DNA of 23,405 bases, taken from Thermoplasmata archaeon. GTDB lineage: Archaea; Thermoplasmatota; Thermoplasmata; Lutacidiplasmatales; UBA184. The stretch covers positions 1-23,405 of the forward strand of contig JASHSA010000115.1 in assembly GCA_030037035.1 (NCBI GenBank), given 5' to 3'. Numbering within the stretch: position 1 is the first letter of the stretch; the number at the start of each line of letters is the position of its first letter. A model generated the notes under the pieces. That model did no database searches, was not told where the DNA came from, and saw only the letters and a list, made by a program, of their open reading frames with translations. Made by a program: the position numbers and the translations under genes. Shown here in pieces: positions 1 through 7,385 of this stretch.

Positions 1-1826
1 GACCCCGACCGACGTCCGCGATGGGGCGCGGCGGAGCGGCCCCGGGAGCCACGGCCCCCGGCCGCACCGCCCCGGAGGCGGTCGATCCACTCCCGCACCC
101 GGCGCTCGAGCTCCCCGAGCGGGAGCCCGCCCTCGCCGAGGGCGACGTCGTGGAACGCCCGGTCGTCGAACCGCTCCCCGAGCTCGCGCTCGGCGAGCGT
201 GCGGAGCTCGCGGAACTTGAGCTGGCCGATCTTGTAGGCGAGCGCCTGCGCCGGCCAGACGAGGTAGCGGTCGACCTCGACGGTGATGTCGAGCTCGCTC
301 ATGCCCGTGTGCTCCCGGAAGAACGCGATCGCCCGGTCGCGGCTCCAGCCGAGGGCGTGCATCCCCGTGTCGACGACGAGGCGGATCGACCTCCAGATGT
401 CGTGGTCGAGCGCCCCGAACTTCGAGTACGGGTCCCGGTAGAGCCCGAGCTCCTCGCCGAGGCTCTCCGCGTAGAGGCCCCACCCCTCGACGAACGCGGT
501 CTCGCCGCTGAAGCGACGGAACGCCGGAACGTCCTCCAGCTCGGCCGCGATCGACGTCTGGAGGTGGTGGCCCGGGACCGCCTCGTGGAGCGTCAGCGAC
601 TCCATCCGCCAGGTCGGCCGCGACGCGAGGTCGTGGGTGTTGGCGTAGAACATGCCGGGCCGCCCGTCGTCGGGCGAGCCGGGGATGTAGTACGCTCCGG
701 GCGCGATCGGAGCCTGGAACGCGGGGATCGGGGTGACGCCATACGGCAGCCTCGGGAGCGTGCCGAAGTGGCGGGCGAGCTCGGGGTCGACCTTCTTCGA
801 GATCACCCGGTAGCCGTTCACGAGCTCCTCCGCCGATCCGGTGCGGAACCTCGGGTCGGTCTGCAGGAAGCGGTGGAACTCGGCGAGCGTCCCGGTGAAG
901 CCGGTCGAGCGCATGACCGTCTCGATCTCGGCGCGGGTCCGCCGGACCTCCGCGAGGCCGATCTCGTGGACCTGCTCGGGGGTCAGCTCGGTCGTCGTCG
1001 TCCAGCGGACGTGGTGGGCGTAGGCGGCCCGGCCCGACGGCAGCGACGAGGCGGCGGTCGTCTCGCGGGCGCCGGGAACGTAGGTCTCCCGGAGGTAGCG
1101 GTGGAGCTTCAGGAACGCAGGGCGGACCCCGCGGAGGTAGGCGTCGCGCGCCTGCTCGGTCAGGCGCGCCCGCTCCGGCGGAGCGACCGCCGTCGGGAAC
1201 TCGCCGAACGGTGTCCACAGCGCGCTCTCGGTCGGGTCCTCAGGGACGAGTGACTCGACCTGGTCGGGGACGCCCCGGATCGCGACGCGGGGGGGGCTGT
1301 AGCCCCGGCGGAGACCGTCCTGGAGCAGCGCGAGGTTCTGCTCGACCGCCGCCGGCAGCGCCCGCAGTCGGGCGACGATCGCCTCGTAGTCGGCGAGCGA
1401 ACGGCGGGGCTGCAGGGAGAGGATCTGGCCGGCGGCGATCTGGATCCCGTCCATCTGGCTGAGCGGGATCCAGAGGTTGTGGGGGAGGCCGAAGTGGAAC
1501 GGCAGCGGGTCGTCGCCGTAGGCGCGGCCCGCGACCGCGAGACGGAGCAGCTCGCCGTAGAGCCGGTGGTTGAGCCGCTCGCGGGGCTCTAGGGCACGGG
1601 CGTCCAGCTGGCCGAAGGCGCGAACGCTCTTGTCGAGCTGGCGCTGGCGGGCCTCGATCCCCGCGGGCGAGTCGTCGGTCCAGCGGTCGTTCTGCCCCGG
1701 GTACCCTACGCTCGTCGCCACCTCGGGCACGAGGACCATCCAGCGCGACCAGTCGTCGGCGAGGAACGCTCGGAGTCGACGGTCGGCCGCTCGGCGAGGC
1801 TTCGTGCCGGTACCCAGTTCGGCCAT
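1..1826 (-). CDS. DUF885 family protein, putative zinc metallopeptidase (3' end outside window)
   Basis: About 608 codons are visible from an ATG at 1826, and no in-frame stop occurs before the window edge, so the C-terminus is missing. The signature HEAVPGHHLQ lies about two thirds along (near 570-600), a gluzincin-like H-E-x-x-P-G-H motif typical of DUF885 proteins. It is followed by conserved-looking stretches such as FVEGWGLYAE and YLVWPAQALAYKIGQ. The N-terminus (MAELGTGTKPRR) has no signal peptide, so a cytosolic location is likely. After the usual family end (around EWIDRL) the frame continues as a Gly/Arg/Ala-rich tail for more than 20 residues, which is probably disordered. It is last in a same-strand run after glnA, an amidohydrolase and a 193-residue protein, 52 bases after the last. 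Peptidase activity is inferred from the motif; the family is otherwise poorly characterised. Confidence 0.85.
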   Translation of the reverse strand, partial: MAELGTGTKPRRAADRRLRAFLADDWSRWMVLVPEVATSVGYPGQNDRWTDDSPAGIEARQRQLDKSVRAFGQLDARALEPRERLNHRLYGELLRLAVAGRAYGDDPLPFHFGLPHNLWIPLSQMDGIQIAAGQILSLQPRRSLADYEAIVARLRALPAAVEQNLALLQDGLRRGYSPPRVAIRGVPDQVESLVPEDPTESALWTPFGEFPTAVAPPERARLTEQARDAYLRGVRPAFLKLHRYLRETYVPGARETTAASSLPSGRAAYAHHVRWTTTTELTPEQVHEIGLAEVRRTRAEIETVMRSTGFTGTLAEFHRFLQTDPRFRTGSAEELVNGYRVISKKVDPELARHFGTLPRLPYGVTPIPAFQAPIAPGAYYIPGSPDDGRPGMFYANTHDLASRPTWRMESLTLHEAVPGHHLQTSIAAELEDVPAFRRFSGETAFVEGWGLYAESLGEELGLYRDPYSKFGALDHDIWRSIRLVVDTGMHALGWSRDRAIAFFREHTGMSELDITVEVDRYLVWPAQALAYKIGQLKFRELRTLAERELGERFDDRAFHDVALGEGGLPLGELERRVREWIDRLRGGAAGGRGSRGRSAAPHRGRRSG

Positions 1827-1878
1827 GGTTCGTCCTCCGCCCGCCAGCCGGGCGCCGAATAAGACGCTGGGCGACCGC

Positions 1879-2460
1879 CTACGGGGCCCCCCGGCCCCGC
1901 GCCGGGCGGGGAGCCCGGGGGCTCGGCGGCGTGGGCGCCGGCGCGGGGGCCCCGGCCGGGGGAGCCGCGCTCGTCCGGTTCCAGAGGTCGCGGAACGTCT
2001 CGAAGTGCCTCAGGTACGGGTCGGCGCGCCGGCGGTCCTCGAGCTCCCCGAGGGCGATCTCGAGCAGCGCCTTCGCCTTCGGGTCGCCGGCGGAGGCCTG
2101 CGCGAAGTAGACGCACAGTACCTGGTAGTGGGGGAGGACGAACGCGTCCGGGCGCGGGGTGCTCATGTCGCCCTTGCGGGGCCGGTAGATCCGCTCGATC
2201 GGGACCTCGAGGGCGAGCATCTTGCGGTGGGAGAAGCCGAAGTACCGCCCCGACCCCAGGACGCGCGTCACCTCGCGGACGTTCCCGGCGAGGTTGTTCG
2301 TCAGCCGGTCGCACTCGTGCCAGCACCAGAGGCCGAAGCCGTGGTCCCCCTCCCGGTACGCCTCCCAGGCCTGGCCGTAGAGCTGCCGCTCCCGCGCCTC
2401 CTCGGGGACCTCCGCCGGGAGCGCGGCCTTCCAGTCGGAGATGAGCAGGTCGACCCGCAT
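1879..2460 (-). CDS. hypothetical alpha-rich protein, 193 aa, with a W-C-W-H-E-C-D-R motif
   Basis: I do not recognise this family. The ATG at 2460 begins MRVDLLISDWKAALP and the frame ends at a TAG at 1881-1879. Residues 1-145 look mostly helical and rich in aromatic and charged residues, with a compact GLWCWHECDRLTNN block around residue 43 containing two cysteines and a histidine. A second block reads YFGFSHRKMLALEVPIERIY. The last 35 residues are a Pro/Ala/Arg-rich, probably disordered tail. There are no membrane segments and no signal peptide. It sits 71 bases after the amidohydrolase and 52 before the DUF885 gene on the same strand, so co-transcription is plausible. The Cys/His cluster could bind a metal, which is speculation. 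A start upstream is possible because the frame stays open, but the upstream part only shadows the amidohydrolase. Confidence 0.7.
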   Translation of the reverse strand: MRVDLLISDWKAALPAEVPEEARERQLYGQAWEAYREGDHGFGLWCWHECDRLTNNLAGNVREVTRVLGSGRYFGFSHRKMLALEVPIERIYRPRKGDMSTPRPDAFVLPHYQVLCVYFAQASAGDPKAKALLEIALGELEDRRRADPYLRHFETFRDLWNRTSAAPPAGAPAPAPTPPSPRAPRPARGRGAP

Positions 2461-2531
2461 CGACGGGGAGAACTCCCGCCGGGGCGGGAGCTCGGAGGAG
2501 CCGGCCACGACCCGAAGAGCCGGGCCGGGGC

Positions 2532-4064
2532 TTAGCGGCGTGCCTCCGCGCCTGAACCGGCCCCGTCGAGCCGCCGGCCGTCGACCCAGGTCTCCCGGAC
2601 CGCGGAGGAGCCCGTCCGGAGCGCGTCGTCCAGGCGTGGGACCTTCAGCACGACGAGATCGGCCGGGGCGCCCGGCGCGAGCCGGCCCCGTTCGGGGAGG
2701 CCGAGCGCGCGGTGGGCGCCCTCCGTGTAGAGCGCGAGCGCCTCCGGGGCCGTGAGGGCCTGGTCCGGCCAGGAGTTCGCCGAGCGACCGAGCTCGTCGC
2801 GCCGATCGACGGCCGCCCGCATGCCCCGCCACGGGTCCGCCGTGTCGTACGGTGCGTCGCTCGAGCCCGCGAGCGGGACCCCGAGCTCGGCGAGGCTCCG
2901 GAAGACGTAGGCCCACCGGCTCCGCGCGGGACCGAGGCGCTCTCCCAGCCACCAGTCACTGAGGACGAAGCCGGGCTGCACGACCAGCAGCGGTCGGGCT
3001 CGGGCCAGCTCCCGCAGCACCGCGGGCGGGGTGAGGCTCGCGTGCTCGATGCGCGCGGGAGCCGCGACCGGAGCCGCCGACGCCGTCAGCCGGACCGCGC
3101 GCCCGACGGCACGGTCGCCGATGGCGTGGAGCGCGGGCGCGAGGCCCTCGGCGGTAGCGGCGGCGATCGCGTCGGCGAGCTCGCGGTCGTCCTCGCGGTC
3201 GATCCCGCTGAGCCCCGGGGCGTCCGCGTACGGCTCCGAGAGCGACGCGGTCCGCGGCCCGAACGCCCCGTCCAGGAACCCCTTGACCCCAACGACCGCG
3301 AGGCGGCCGCGTTCCTCGGCTCGGGCCCGCCCGGCGTCCCCTGCGCCCGGGCGCAACGGCGGATACGCCCGGACCCGGATCGGCAGCCGGCCGCCGTCGG
3401 CGAGCTCCCGGAGGAGGTCGAGCTCGCGCGCGTGCGTGTTCATCGTACCGACGGTCGTCAGGCCGCACCCGGCGAGTCCCACCAGGCTCGCCCGCAGGGC
3501 CTCTGCGGTCAGCGGCAGCGCCTCGTCGACCAACGGCCGGACGGCGGCTTGCTCGTCCTCGAGCAGGACCGAGGCCTCGGCCGCCGAGCGGACGGGCCGG
3601 GCGCGGCCGCCGAACGCCCGTTCGAGGGCGGCGGTGTTCAGGACCGCCGCGTGCCCGCTCGCGTGGAACAGCACGACCGGGCGGTCTGCGACCGGGCCGT
3701 CGAGCTCCTCGGCCGTCGGCCAGCGTCGTTCCGCGAGACGCTCGAGGTCGAGGCCGCGGCCGACGATCGCGGGCGTGGCGTGCCGCTGAGCGTAGACGGC
3801 AAGGCGCTCCCGGAGCTCGGCGAGCGAACGGACGGCTCCGAGGTCGACCCCGGCCCGCTCCCGGGCGATCTCCCCGAGGTGGAGATGGGCGTCGGCGAGG
3901 CCGGGGACGACCAACCCCCCCGCGAGGTCGACGACGTCGGTCCCCGTCGGGCTGGCGCGGCGCACCGCCTCCAGGGAGCCCACGGCGGCGACCCGGCCGT
4001 CCTCCACGAGCAGCGCCTCCTCGAGACGCCGACCGGCGAGGACGCGGCCCCGTTCGAACCGCAC
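2532..4064 (-). CDS. amidohydrolase family protein, YtcJ-like (Amidohydro_3)
   Basis: A 510-residue metal-dependent hydrolase. The N-terminal beta-sandwich half (FERGRVLAGRRLEEALLVEDGRV) leads into the metal-binding motif DAHLHL at residues 58-63. Other family marks are ASGHAAVLN, GVKGFLDGAFGPRTASL, LHAIGDRAV, RIEHASL and GSSDAPYDTADPW (the late catalytic Asp), and the chain ends with the usual APADLVVL strand. Length fits the YtcJ group (about 500-550). The start used is GTG at 4064, because no ATG lies near the start of the conserved N-terminus; a purine-rich GGAG lies upstream. There is no signal peptide. It follows glnA by 64 bases on the same strand. Substrates of YtcJ proteins are mostly unknown; N-substituted amides or cyclic amides are likely. 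The glnA neighbourhood makes nitrogen scavenging possible but does not prove it. Confidence 0.9.
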   Translation of the reverse strand: MRFERGRVLAGRRLEEALLVEDGRVAAVGSLEAVRRASPTGTDVVDLAGGLVVPGLADAHLHLGEIARERAGVDLGAVRSLAELRERLAVYAQRHATPAIVGRGLDLERLAERRWPTAEELDGPVADRPVVLFHASGHAAVLNTAALERAFGGRARPVRSAAEASVLLEDEQAAVRPLVDEALPLTAEALRASLVGLAGCGLTTVGTMNTHARELDLLRELADGGRLPIRVRAYPPLRPGAGDAGRARAEERGRLAVVGVKGFLDGAFGPRTASLSEPYADAPGLSGIDREDDRELADAIAAATAEGLAPALHAIGDRAVGRAVRLTASAAPVAAPARIEHASLTPPAVLRELARARPLLVVQPGFVLSDWWLGERLGPARSRWAYVFRSLAELGVPLAGSSDAPYDTADPWRGMRAAVDRRDELGRSANSWPDQALTAPEALALYTEGAHRALGLPERGRLAPGAPADLVVLKVPRLDDALRTGSSAVRETWVDGRRLDGAGSGAEARR

Positions 4065-4128
4065 CGCGTCGGTCAGCTCCGCGCCTCCCCGGCCGCGGCG
4101 GGAGGGCCGGCCCCCACGCGCCCCGCCG

Positions 4129-5595
4129 CTACACGTCGAGGTAGCGGTAGAACTCGTACGGGTGGGGACGCAGGTTCAGCTCGAGCTGCTCCTCGCGCTT
4201 CAGCTCGATGTAGGTGTCGATCAGGCTGTCGGCGAACGCCGGCCGGAGGAACGCCCGATCGGACTCGAGGCAGTCGAGCGACTCGGCGAGGGAGCCGGGG
4301 AGCTCGCGGATCGCCAGCTCGCGCCGGCGCGCCGGGGTGAGCTTGTAGATGTTCTCGTCCACCGGGGCCGGGGGCTCGAGCTTGCGGCGGATCCCGTCCA
4401 GGCCGGCGAGCGCGAGCGCGGCCTCCGTGAGGTAGATGTTCGCCGCCGAGTCGGGCGTACGGTACTCGATCCGCTTCGCCCCCGGCCGTCCCTTGTGGTA
4501 GAACGGGATCCTCACGTTCGCCGAGCGGTTCGCCTTGCTCCAGGCGATGAACACCGGCGCCTCGTACCCCGGCACCAGGCGGCGGTAGGAGTTGGTGATC
4601 GGGTTGGTGATCGCGCAGAGCGCGCGCGCGTGCTCGAGCAGGCCGCCGATGTAGTACCGGCACGTCTGGCTCACCTCGGCATACGGATCGTTCGCGTCGT
4701 AGAAGGCGTTCGTCCCGTGGGTCCAGAGCGACTGGTTCGTGTGCATCCCGATGCCGTTGTCGCCGTAGATCGGCTTCGGCATCAGGCAGGCGAGCTTGCC
4801 GTGACGGTGGGCGACGTTCTTGATCACGTAGCGGAGGTCCTGGACGTGGTCGGCCATCGGCACGAGCTCGTCGAAGCGGAGGTTGATCTCCGACTGGCTC
4901 GCGGTCGCGACCTCGTGGTGGTGGGCGTCCATCGTGAGATGGAAGTCGTCGGCGAGGATGTTGCACATCTCCGCGCGCAGCCCGACCAGCGAGTCGACCG
5001 GCGGCGTGCGGTGGTAGCCTTCCTTGAAGCGGATCGTCGGCTGGGCGCTCCCGTTCGCGGCGGCCCATGGCGACTCGCCCTGGCGGATCAGGTAGCCGGC
5101 ACCGGCCCAGGCGTCCCGCACGCCGTCGTACGACGGGAGGAGCTCGACCTGGTCGAAGACGAAGAACTCGACCTCCGGGCCCCAGTACGAGCGGTCGTAG
5201 CCCGCGTCGGCGAGGACCCGCTCGGTCTTGCGCGCGACGCCGCGGGGGTCGTGGTCGTAGGCGTCCTTCGAGGCCCCGAGCCGGACGTCGCAGATGAACC
5301 GCACGGTACGGCCGACCTCCGGGTTCCACGGGATGTTCGCCCTCGTCGCCGGGTCCGGCACGAGGAGCATGTCCGACTCGAAGATCTCGCGGAACCCGCG
5401 CACCGACGAGCCGTCGAGCTTCGGGACGCCGCTGCGGAACATCTCCGCGTCGAGCGCCTCGCGGGGCACGTCGACCTGGTTGTAGCCGCCGAAGACGTCC
5501 GTATAGAACAGCTGGACCCAGCGGACCTGGTCCGCCTTCAGCTGCTCGACCACCGCCTCGCCGTCCCTCGCCGCCGCAGTCGTCGTTTCCGCCAT
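4129..5595 (-). CDS. glnA: glutamine synthetase, type I
   Basis: 488 residues, ATP-dependent condensation of glutamate and ammonium to glutamine, cytosolic dodecamer in this family. Conserved blocks in order: the N-terminal grasp domain with KLDGSSVRGF, EVEFFVFD (metal-binding Glu), HHHEVATASQSEINLRFD, MPKPIYGDNGIGMHTNQSLW, NPITNSYRRLVPGYEAPV, NRSANVRIP and the EYRTPDSAANIYL region. The adenylylation tyrosine loop of the beta subtype is not evident, which suggests a type I-alpha-like form regulated in other ways; subtype is inference. The ATG at 5595 has a strong GAGGGGG-type ribosome site 6-12 bases upstream. The Lrp/AsnC gene is divergent, with a perfect palindrome in the shared 119-base promoter region. 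It heads a minus-strand run with the amidohydrolase, the hypothetical protein and the DUF885 gene. Confidence 0.97.
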   Translation of the reverse strand: MAETTTAAARDGEAVVEQLKADQVRWVQLFYTDVFGGYNQVDVPREALDAEMFRSGVPKLDGSSVRGFREIFESDMLLVPDPATRANIPWNPEVGRTVRFICDVRLGASKDAYDHDPRGVARKTERVLADAGYDRSYWGPEVEFFVFDQVELLPSYDGVRDAWAGAGYLIRQGESPWAAANGSAQPTIRFKEGYHRTPPVDSLVGLRAEMCNILADDFHLTMDAHHHEVATASQSEINLRFDELVPMADHVQDLRYVIKNVAHRHGKLACLMPKPIYGDNGIGMHTNQSLWTHGTNAFYDANDPYAEVSQTCRYYIGGLLEHARALCAITNPITNSYRRLVPGYEAPVFIAWSKANRSANVRIPFYHKGRPGAKRIEYRTPDSAANIYLTEAALALAGLDGIRRKLEPPAPVDENIYKLTPARRRELAIRELPGSLAESLDCLESDRAFLRPAFADSLIDTYIELKREEQLELNLRPHPYEFYRYLDV

Positions 5596-5654
5596 CGCGC
5601 GCCCCCTCGGCTCGCCGAGCGGCTCCGGCTACAAGAACCCTGAGACCGGATTTC

Positions 5655-5668
5655 TGGACGATCGTCCA
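5655..5668. promoter_or_regulatory. perfect 14-base palindrome between glnA and lrp (probable operator)
   Basis: TGGACGATCGTCCA is a perfect inverted repeat. On the minus strand it directly follows the TATA-like AAAATATGG, so a bound protein would block glnA transcription. Relative to lrp it lies just upstream of the TATA-like box. A related half-site (TGGACCGTATCG) lies at about 5693-5704, just before the lrp start. Binding by the adjacent Lrp/AsnC protein is inference from position. Confidence 0.6.
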
Positions 5669-5676
5669 TATTTTGT
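5667..5676 (-). promoter_or_regulatory. candidate glnA TATA box
   Basis: Read on the minus strand this is CAAAATATGG, the most A/T-rich stretch upstream of glnA. It would place transcription initiation near 5645, leaving a leader of about 50 bases that contains the ribosome site. A weaker alternative, TTCTTGTA near 5631-5638, is closer to the gene. Confidence 0.4.
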
Positions 5677-5685
5677 GACCAAGCC

Positions 5686-5693
5686 CTTATGAT
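5686..5693 (+). promoter_or_regulatory. candidate lrp TATA box, leaderless promoter
   Basis: CTTATGAT begins 29 bases before the ATG at 5715, the spacing expected for an archaeal promoter whose transcript starts at the first base of the gene. No Shine-Dalgarno sequence lies in front of that ATG. The same CTTATG box occurs 30 bases before the VOC start at 8145. Confidence 0.5.
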
Positions 5694-5714
5694 GGACCGT
5701 ATCGATGGAGCACC

Positions 5715-6206
5715 ATGGGTCGTGCGTCCAGCCTCGACGAGCTCGACCGGGCGATCCTCGAGGAGCTGAACGTCGACGCGCGCGCGAGCCACCGGGCGAT
5801 TGCCCACCGTCTGAAGGTCTCGCCGACGACCGTGAGCTCGCGCGTGGCGCAGATGGAGGCCGACGGGGTCATCCATGGCTACGTACCGGTGCTGGACGAC
5901 GAACACCTCGGCTGGGACCTCTGCGCCGTCGTCGGCGTGCGGATCTCGAAGGGAAAGCTGCGGGAGGTCGAGGAGCGCCTGGCCCGCGACCCGCACGCCT
6001 ACGCGATCTACGACGTCACCGGCGACTACGACGCCCTGCTCATCGGCCGCTTCCGCGACCGCCGCGACCTCGACCGCTTCGTCAAGCACGCCCTGCAGGA
6101 CCCGCACGTCGAGCGCTCGAACACGCAGGTCGTGCTCAATCGGGTCAAGGAGGAGCGGCGGGTCCCGGTCGTCCTGAGGCCAGGCCCCAGGACCGACGCG
6201 GGGTAG
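5715..6206 (+). CDS. Lrp/AsnC family transcriptional regulator
   Basis: 163 residues, the normal size of a full-length Lrp/AsnC protein. Residues about 7-52 (LDELDRAILEELNVDARASH through VSPTTVSSRVAQMEADGVI) form the helix-turn-helix, and the rest is the RAM/ligand-binding alpha-beta domain with GYVPVLDDEHLGWDL, VTGDYDALLIGRF and the C-terminal TQVVLNRVKEE strand. Such proteins bind as dimers to octamers and respond to amino acids. It is divergent from glnA with a 14-base palindrome between, so control of glnA and of itself is likely (inference). The aldolase gene starts 63 bases downstream on the same strand. The ATG at 5715 is chosen because a TATA-like box sits 29 bases upstream; an alternative frame upstream gives only Arg/Pro-rich shadow sequence. 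Confidence 0.93.
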   Translation: MGRASSLDELDRAILEELNVDARASHRAIAHRLKVSPTTVSSRVAQMEADGVIHGYVPVLDDEHLGWDLCAVVGVRISKGKLREVEERLARDPHAYAIYDVTGDYDALLIGRFRDRRDLDRFVKHALQDPHVERSNTQVVLNRVKEERRVPVVLRPGPRTDAG

Positions 6207-6269
6207 GCCCGGGCGGCCCCGCCCGCAACGCTATCTGCGCCGCCGCCGCTCGCCGGAGCGGGGACGGCG

Positions 6270-7094
6270 ATGGACTGGGGGATGCGCAACCGCCTCAGCC
6301 GGATGTTCCGGCCGTCGAGCGGGAACTCGGTGATGCTCGCCGTCGACCACGGCTACTTCATGGGGCCGACCCGCCGCCTGGAGGATGCGGGGGCGACGAT
6401 CCGGCCCCTGCTGCCGTACGCCGACGCGCTGGCCCTGACGCGGGGCGTCCTCCGCACGAGCGTGCCGCCGGAAGCGAGCACGCCAATCGTCCTGCGTGTC
6501 TCCGGGGGCGCGACGGTCCTCCAGGAGGACCTCTCGAACGAGGCGGTCACGACCGCCATCGCGGACGCCGCGCGGCTCAACGTGAGCGCGGTCGCGCTCT
6601 CGGTGTTCGTCGGGGCCCCCCACGAGCACCAGAGCCTCGTCAACCTCTCCAAGCTCGTCGACGACGGCGAGGCGGCCGGGATCCCGGTCCTCGCCATCAC
6701 GGCGGTCGGCAAGGAGCTCGAGAAGCGCGACGCGCGCTACCTCGCCCTCGCCTGCCGGGTCTCCGCCGAGATCGGGGCGCACGTCGTCAAGACCTACTAC
6801 TGCGACGGGTTCTCGAAGGTCGTCGAGGGGTGCCCGGTGCCGCTGGTCGTCGCCGGCGGCCCGAAGCTCGACAGCGACCGGGCCGCGCTCGAGCTCGCCC
6901 ACGGCGCGATCGCCGAAGGCGCCCACGGGATCGACATGGGGCGGAACATCTGGCAGTCCGACCACCCGGTTCCGATGCTGAAGGCGCTGCGCGCGATCGT
7001 CCACGAGAAGGCGACCGTGCGAGAGGCGGTCGACGTCCTCGAAGGGGAGAAGGCTCGGCCCGCCGCGCCAGACCCCGCCGTATCGCCCGCGTAG
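6270..7094 (+). CDS. class I aldolase of the LsrF/DhnA/FbaB superfamily
   Basis: 274 residues, a TIM-barrel Schiff-base aldolase. Its closest match from memory is LsrF, the 3-hydroxy-5-phosphonooxypentane-2,4-dione thiolase of AI-2 degradation. Shared blocks: MDWGM-RLSR, VMLAVDHGYFMGPT (residues 21-34), TRGVLR-VPP, LSNEAV, EHQSLVN, AHVVKTYY and ICMGRN-like DMGRNIWQSDHPV near the C-terminus. Lys174 in the VVKTYY block is the expected Schiff-base lysine, and Lys199 in AGGPKL matches a second active-site lysine. LsrF has about 20 more residues before this start. No other lsr genes lie here, so the archaeal role is open: related archaeal proteins act as fructose-bisphosphate aldolase or as ADTH synthase for aromatic amino acids. 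The ATG is the only good start. A Pro/Ala-rich tail ends the chain. Confidence 0.9.
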   Translation: MDWGMRNRLSRMFRPSSGNSVMLAVDHGYFMGPTRRLEDAGATIRPLLPYADALALTRGVLRTSVPPEASTPIVLRVSGGATVLQEDLSNEAVTTAIADAARLNVSAVALSVFVGAPHEHQSLVNLSKLVDDGEAAGIPVLAITAVGKELEKRDARYLALACRVSAEIGAHVVKTYYCDGFSKVVEGCPVPLVVAGGPKLDSDRAALELAHGAIAEGAHGIDMGRNIWQSDHPVPMLKALRAIVHEKATVREAVDVLEGEKARPAAPDPAVSPA

Positions 7095-7133
7095 GCGGGA
7101 GCGGGCGAGGGCGGCCGCCCAGCCCGGTGAAAC

Positions 7134-7143
7134 GGTCATATCT
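7134..7143 (+). promoter_or_regulatory. tRNA-Leu promoter (BRE/TATA-like)
   Basis: GTCATATC lies about 27 bases before the first base of the tRNA, preceded by the purine-rich BRE-like GTGAAAC at 7127-7133. This is classic archaeal spacing and supports the tRNA start at 7167. Confidence 0.6.
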
Positions 7144-7166
7144 CGCACGTCGCTGCCCGCGTCCAC

Positions 7167-7251
7167 GCGGGGATTGCCAAGCTTGGCCAAAGGCGCCAGA
7201 TTCAGGGTCTGGTCCCGTAGGGGTTCGTGGGTTCAAATCCCTCTCCCCGCA
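7167..7251 (+). tRNA. tRNA-Leu (anticodon CAG)
   Basis: Folds as a type II tRNA. The acceptor stem is GCGGGGA (7167-7173) with TCCCCGC (7244-7250), and the discriminator A is at 7251. The D arm is GCC/GGC, and the anticodon stem is CCAGA/TCTGG around the loop TTCAGGG with CAG at 7203-7205. A long variable arm (7213-7226) is followed by the T loop TTCAAAT at 7232-7238. CCA is not encoded. The T stem GTGGG/CCCTC has a T-T mismatch at its second pair. No intron is seen. Its last 22 bases plus one are repeated at 8603-8625, making this gene the apparent integration site of the downstream island. Confidence 0.95.
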
Positions 7252-7252
7252 C
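7230..7252 (+). repeat. left attachment-site copy (attL): tRNA-Leu 3' end
   Basis: 23 bases, from the T stem through the discriminator plus one base, identical to 8603-8625. tRNA 3' halves are standard targets of tyrosine recombinases, and integration at such a site leaves an intact tRNA at one end and a fragment at the other, as seen here. Confidence 0.75.
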
Positions 7253-7257
7253 TCCCA

Positions 7258-7288
7258 ATATTCGAACCGCCGGGCGGTTCAAGTCCGT
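7258..7288. repeat. palindrome-centred repeat, left copy
   Basis: 31 bases that match 8585-8615 at all but four positions, with a 19-base identical centre. The centre is the perfect inverted repeat GAACCGCC-G-GGCGGTTC (7264-7280). Possible roles are an integrase arm site, a hairpin or a regulator site. Confidence 0.7.
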
Positions 7289-7290
7289 TA

Positions 7291-7324
7291 CCCTCACCTA
7301 GGGTGAGGGGGTCACCCCTCACCC
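7291..7324. promoter_or_regulatory. two mutually exclusive GC-rich hairpins upstream of the toxin-antitoxin genes
   Basis: CCCTCACC (7291-7298), its complement within GGGTGAGGGG (7301-7310), and a second CCCCTCACCC (7315-7324) lie in a row. The middle arm can pair left (8 base pairs, 3-base loop) or right (10 base pairs, loop GTCA), but not both. It may end tRNA transcription, act as a switch, or serve as repeated protein-binding sites. It has no T-tract. Confidence 0.5.
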
Positions 7325-7385
7325 GCTCGTACTCGTGACCCGTGTTTGCGGCCCTGCCGTGGGCAGGTTCCGAGCTCTCCCGAAG

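Noticed and set aside
21..1253. Long plus-strand open frame opposite the DUF885 gene
   Set aside because: Arg/Glu/Pro/Leu-rich antisense shadow with no domain, while the minus strand carries a clear family motif.
2712..4340. 542-codon plus-strand open frame opposite the amidohydrolase
   Set aside because: Composition is dominated by Arg, Pro, Gly and Glu; stops are rare at this GC content and the other strand is the real gene.
4162..5643. 493-codon plus-strand open frame opposite glnA
   Set aside because: Antisense shadow of glutamine synthetase.
6786..7236. Minus-strand open frame over the aldolase end and the tRNA
   Set aside because: Runs through a tRNA gene and is Arg/Pro-rich shadow.
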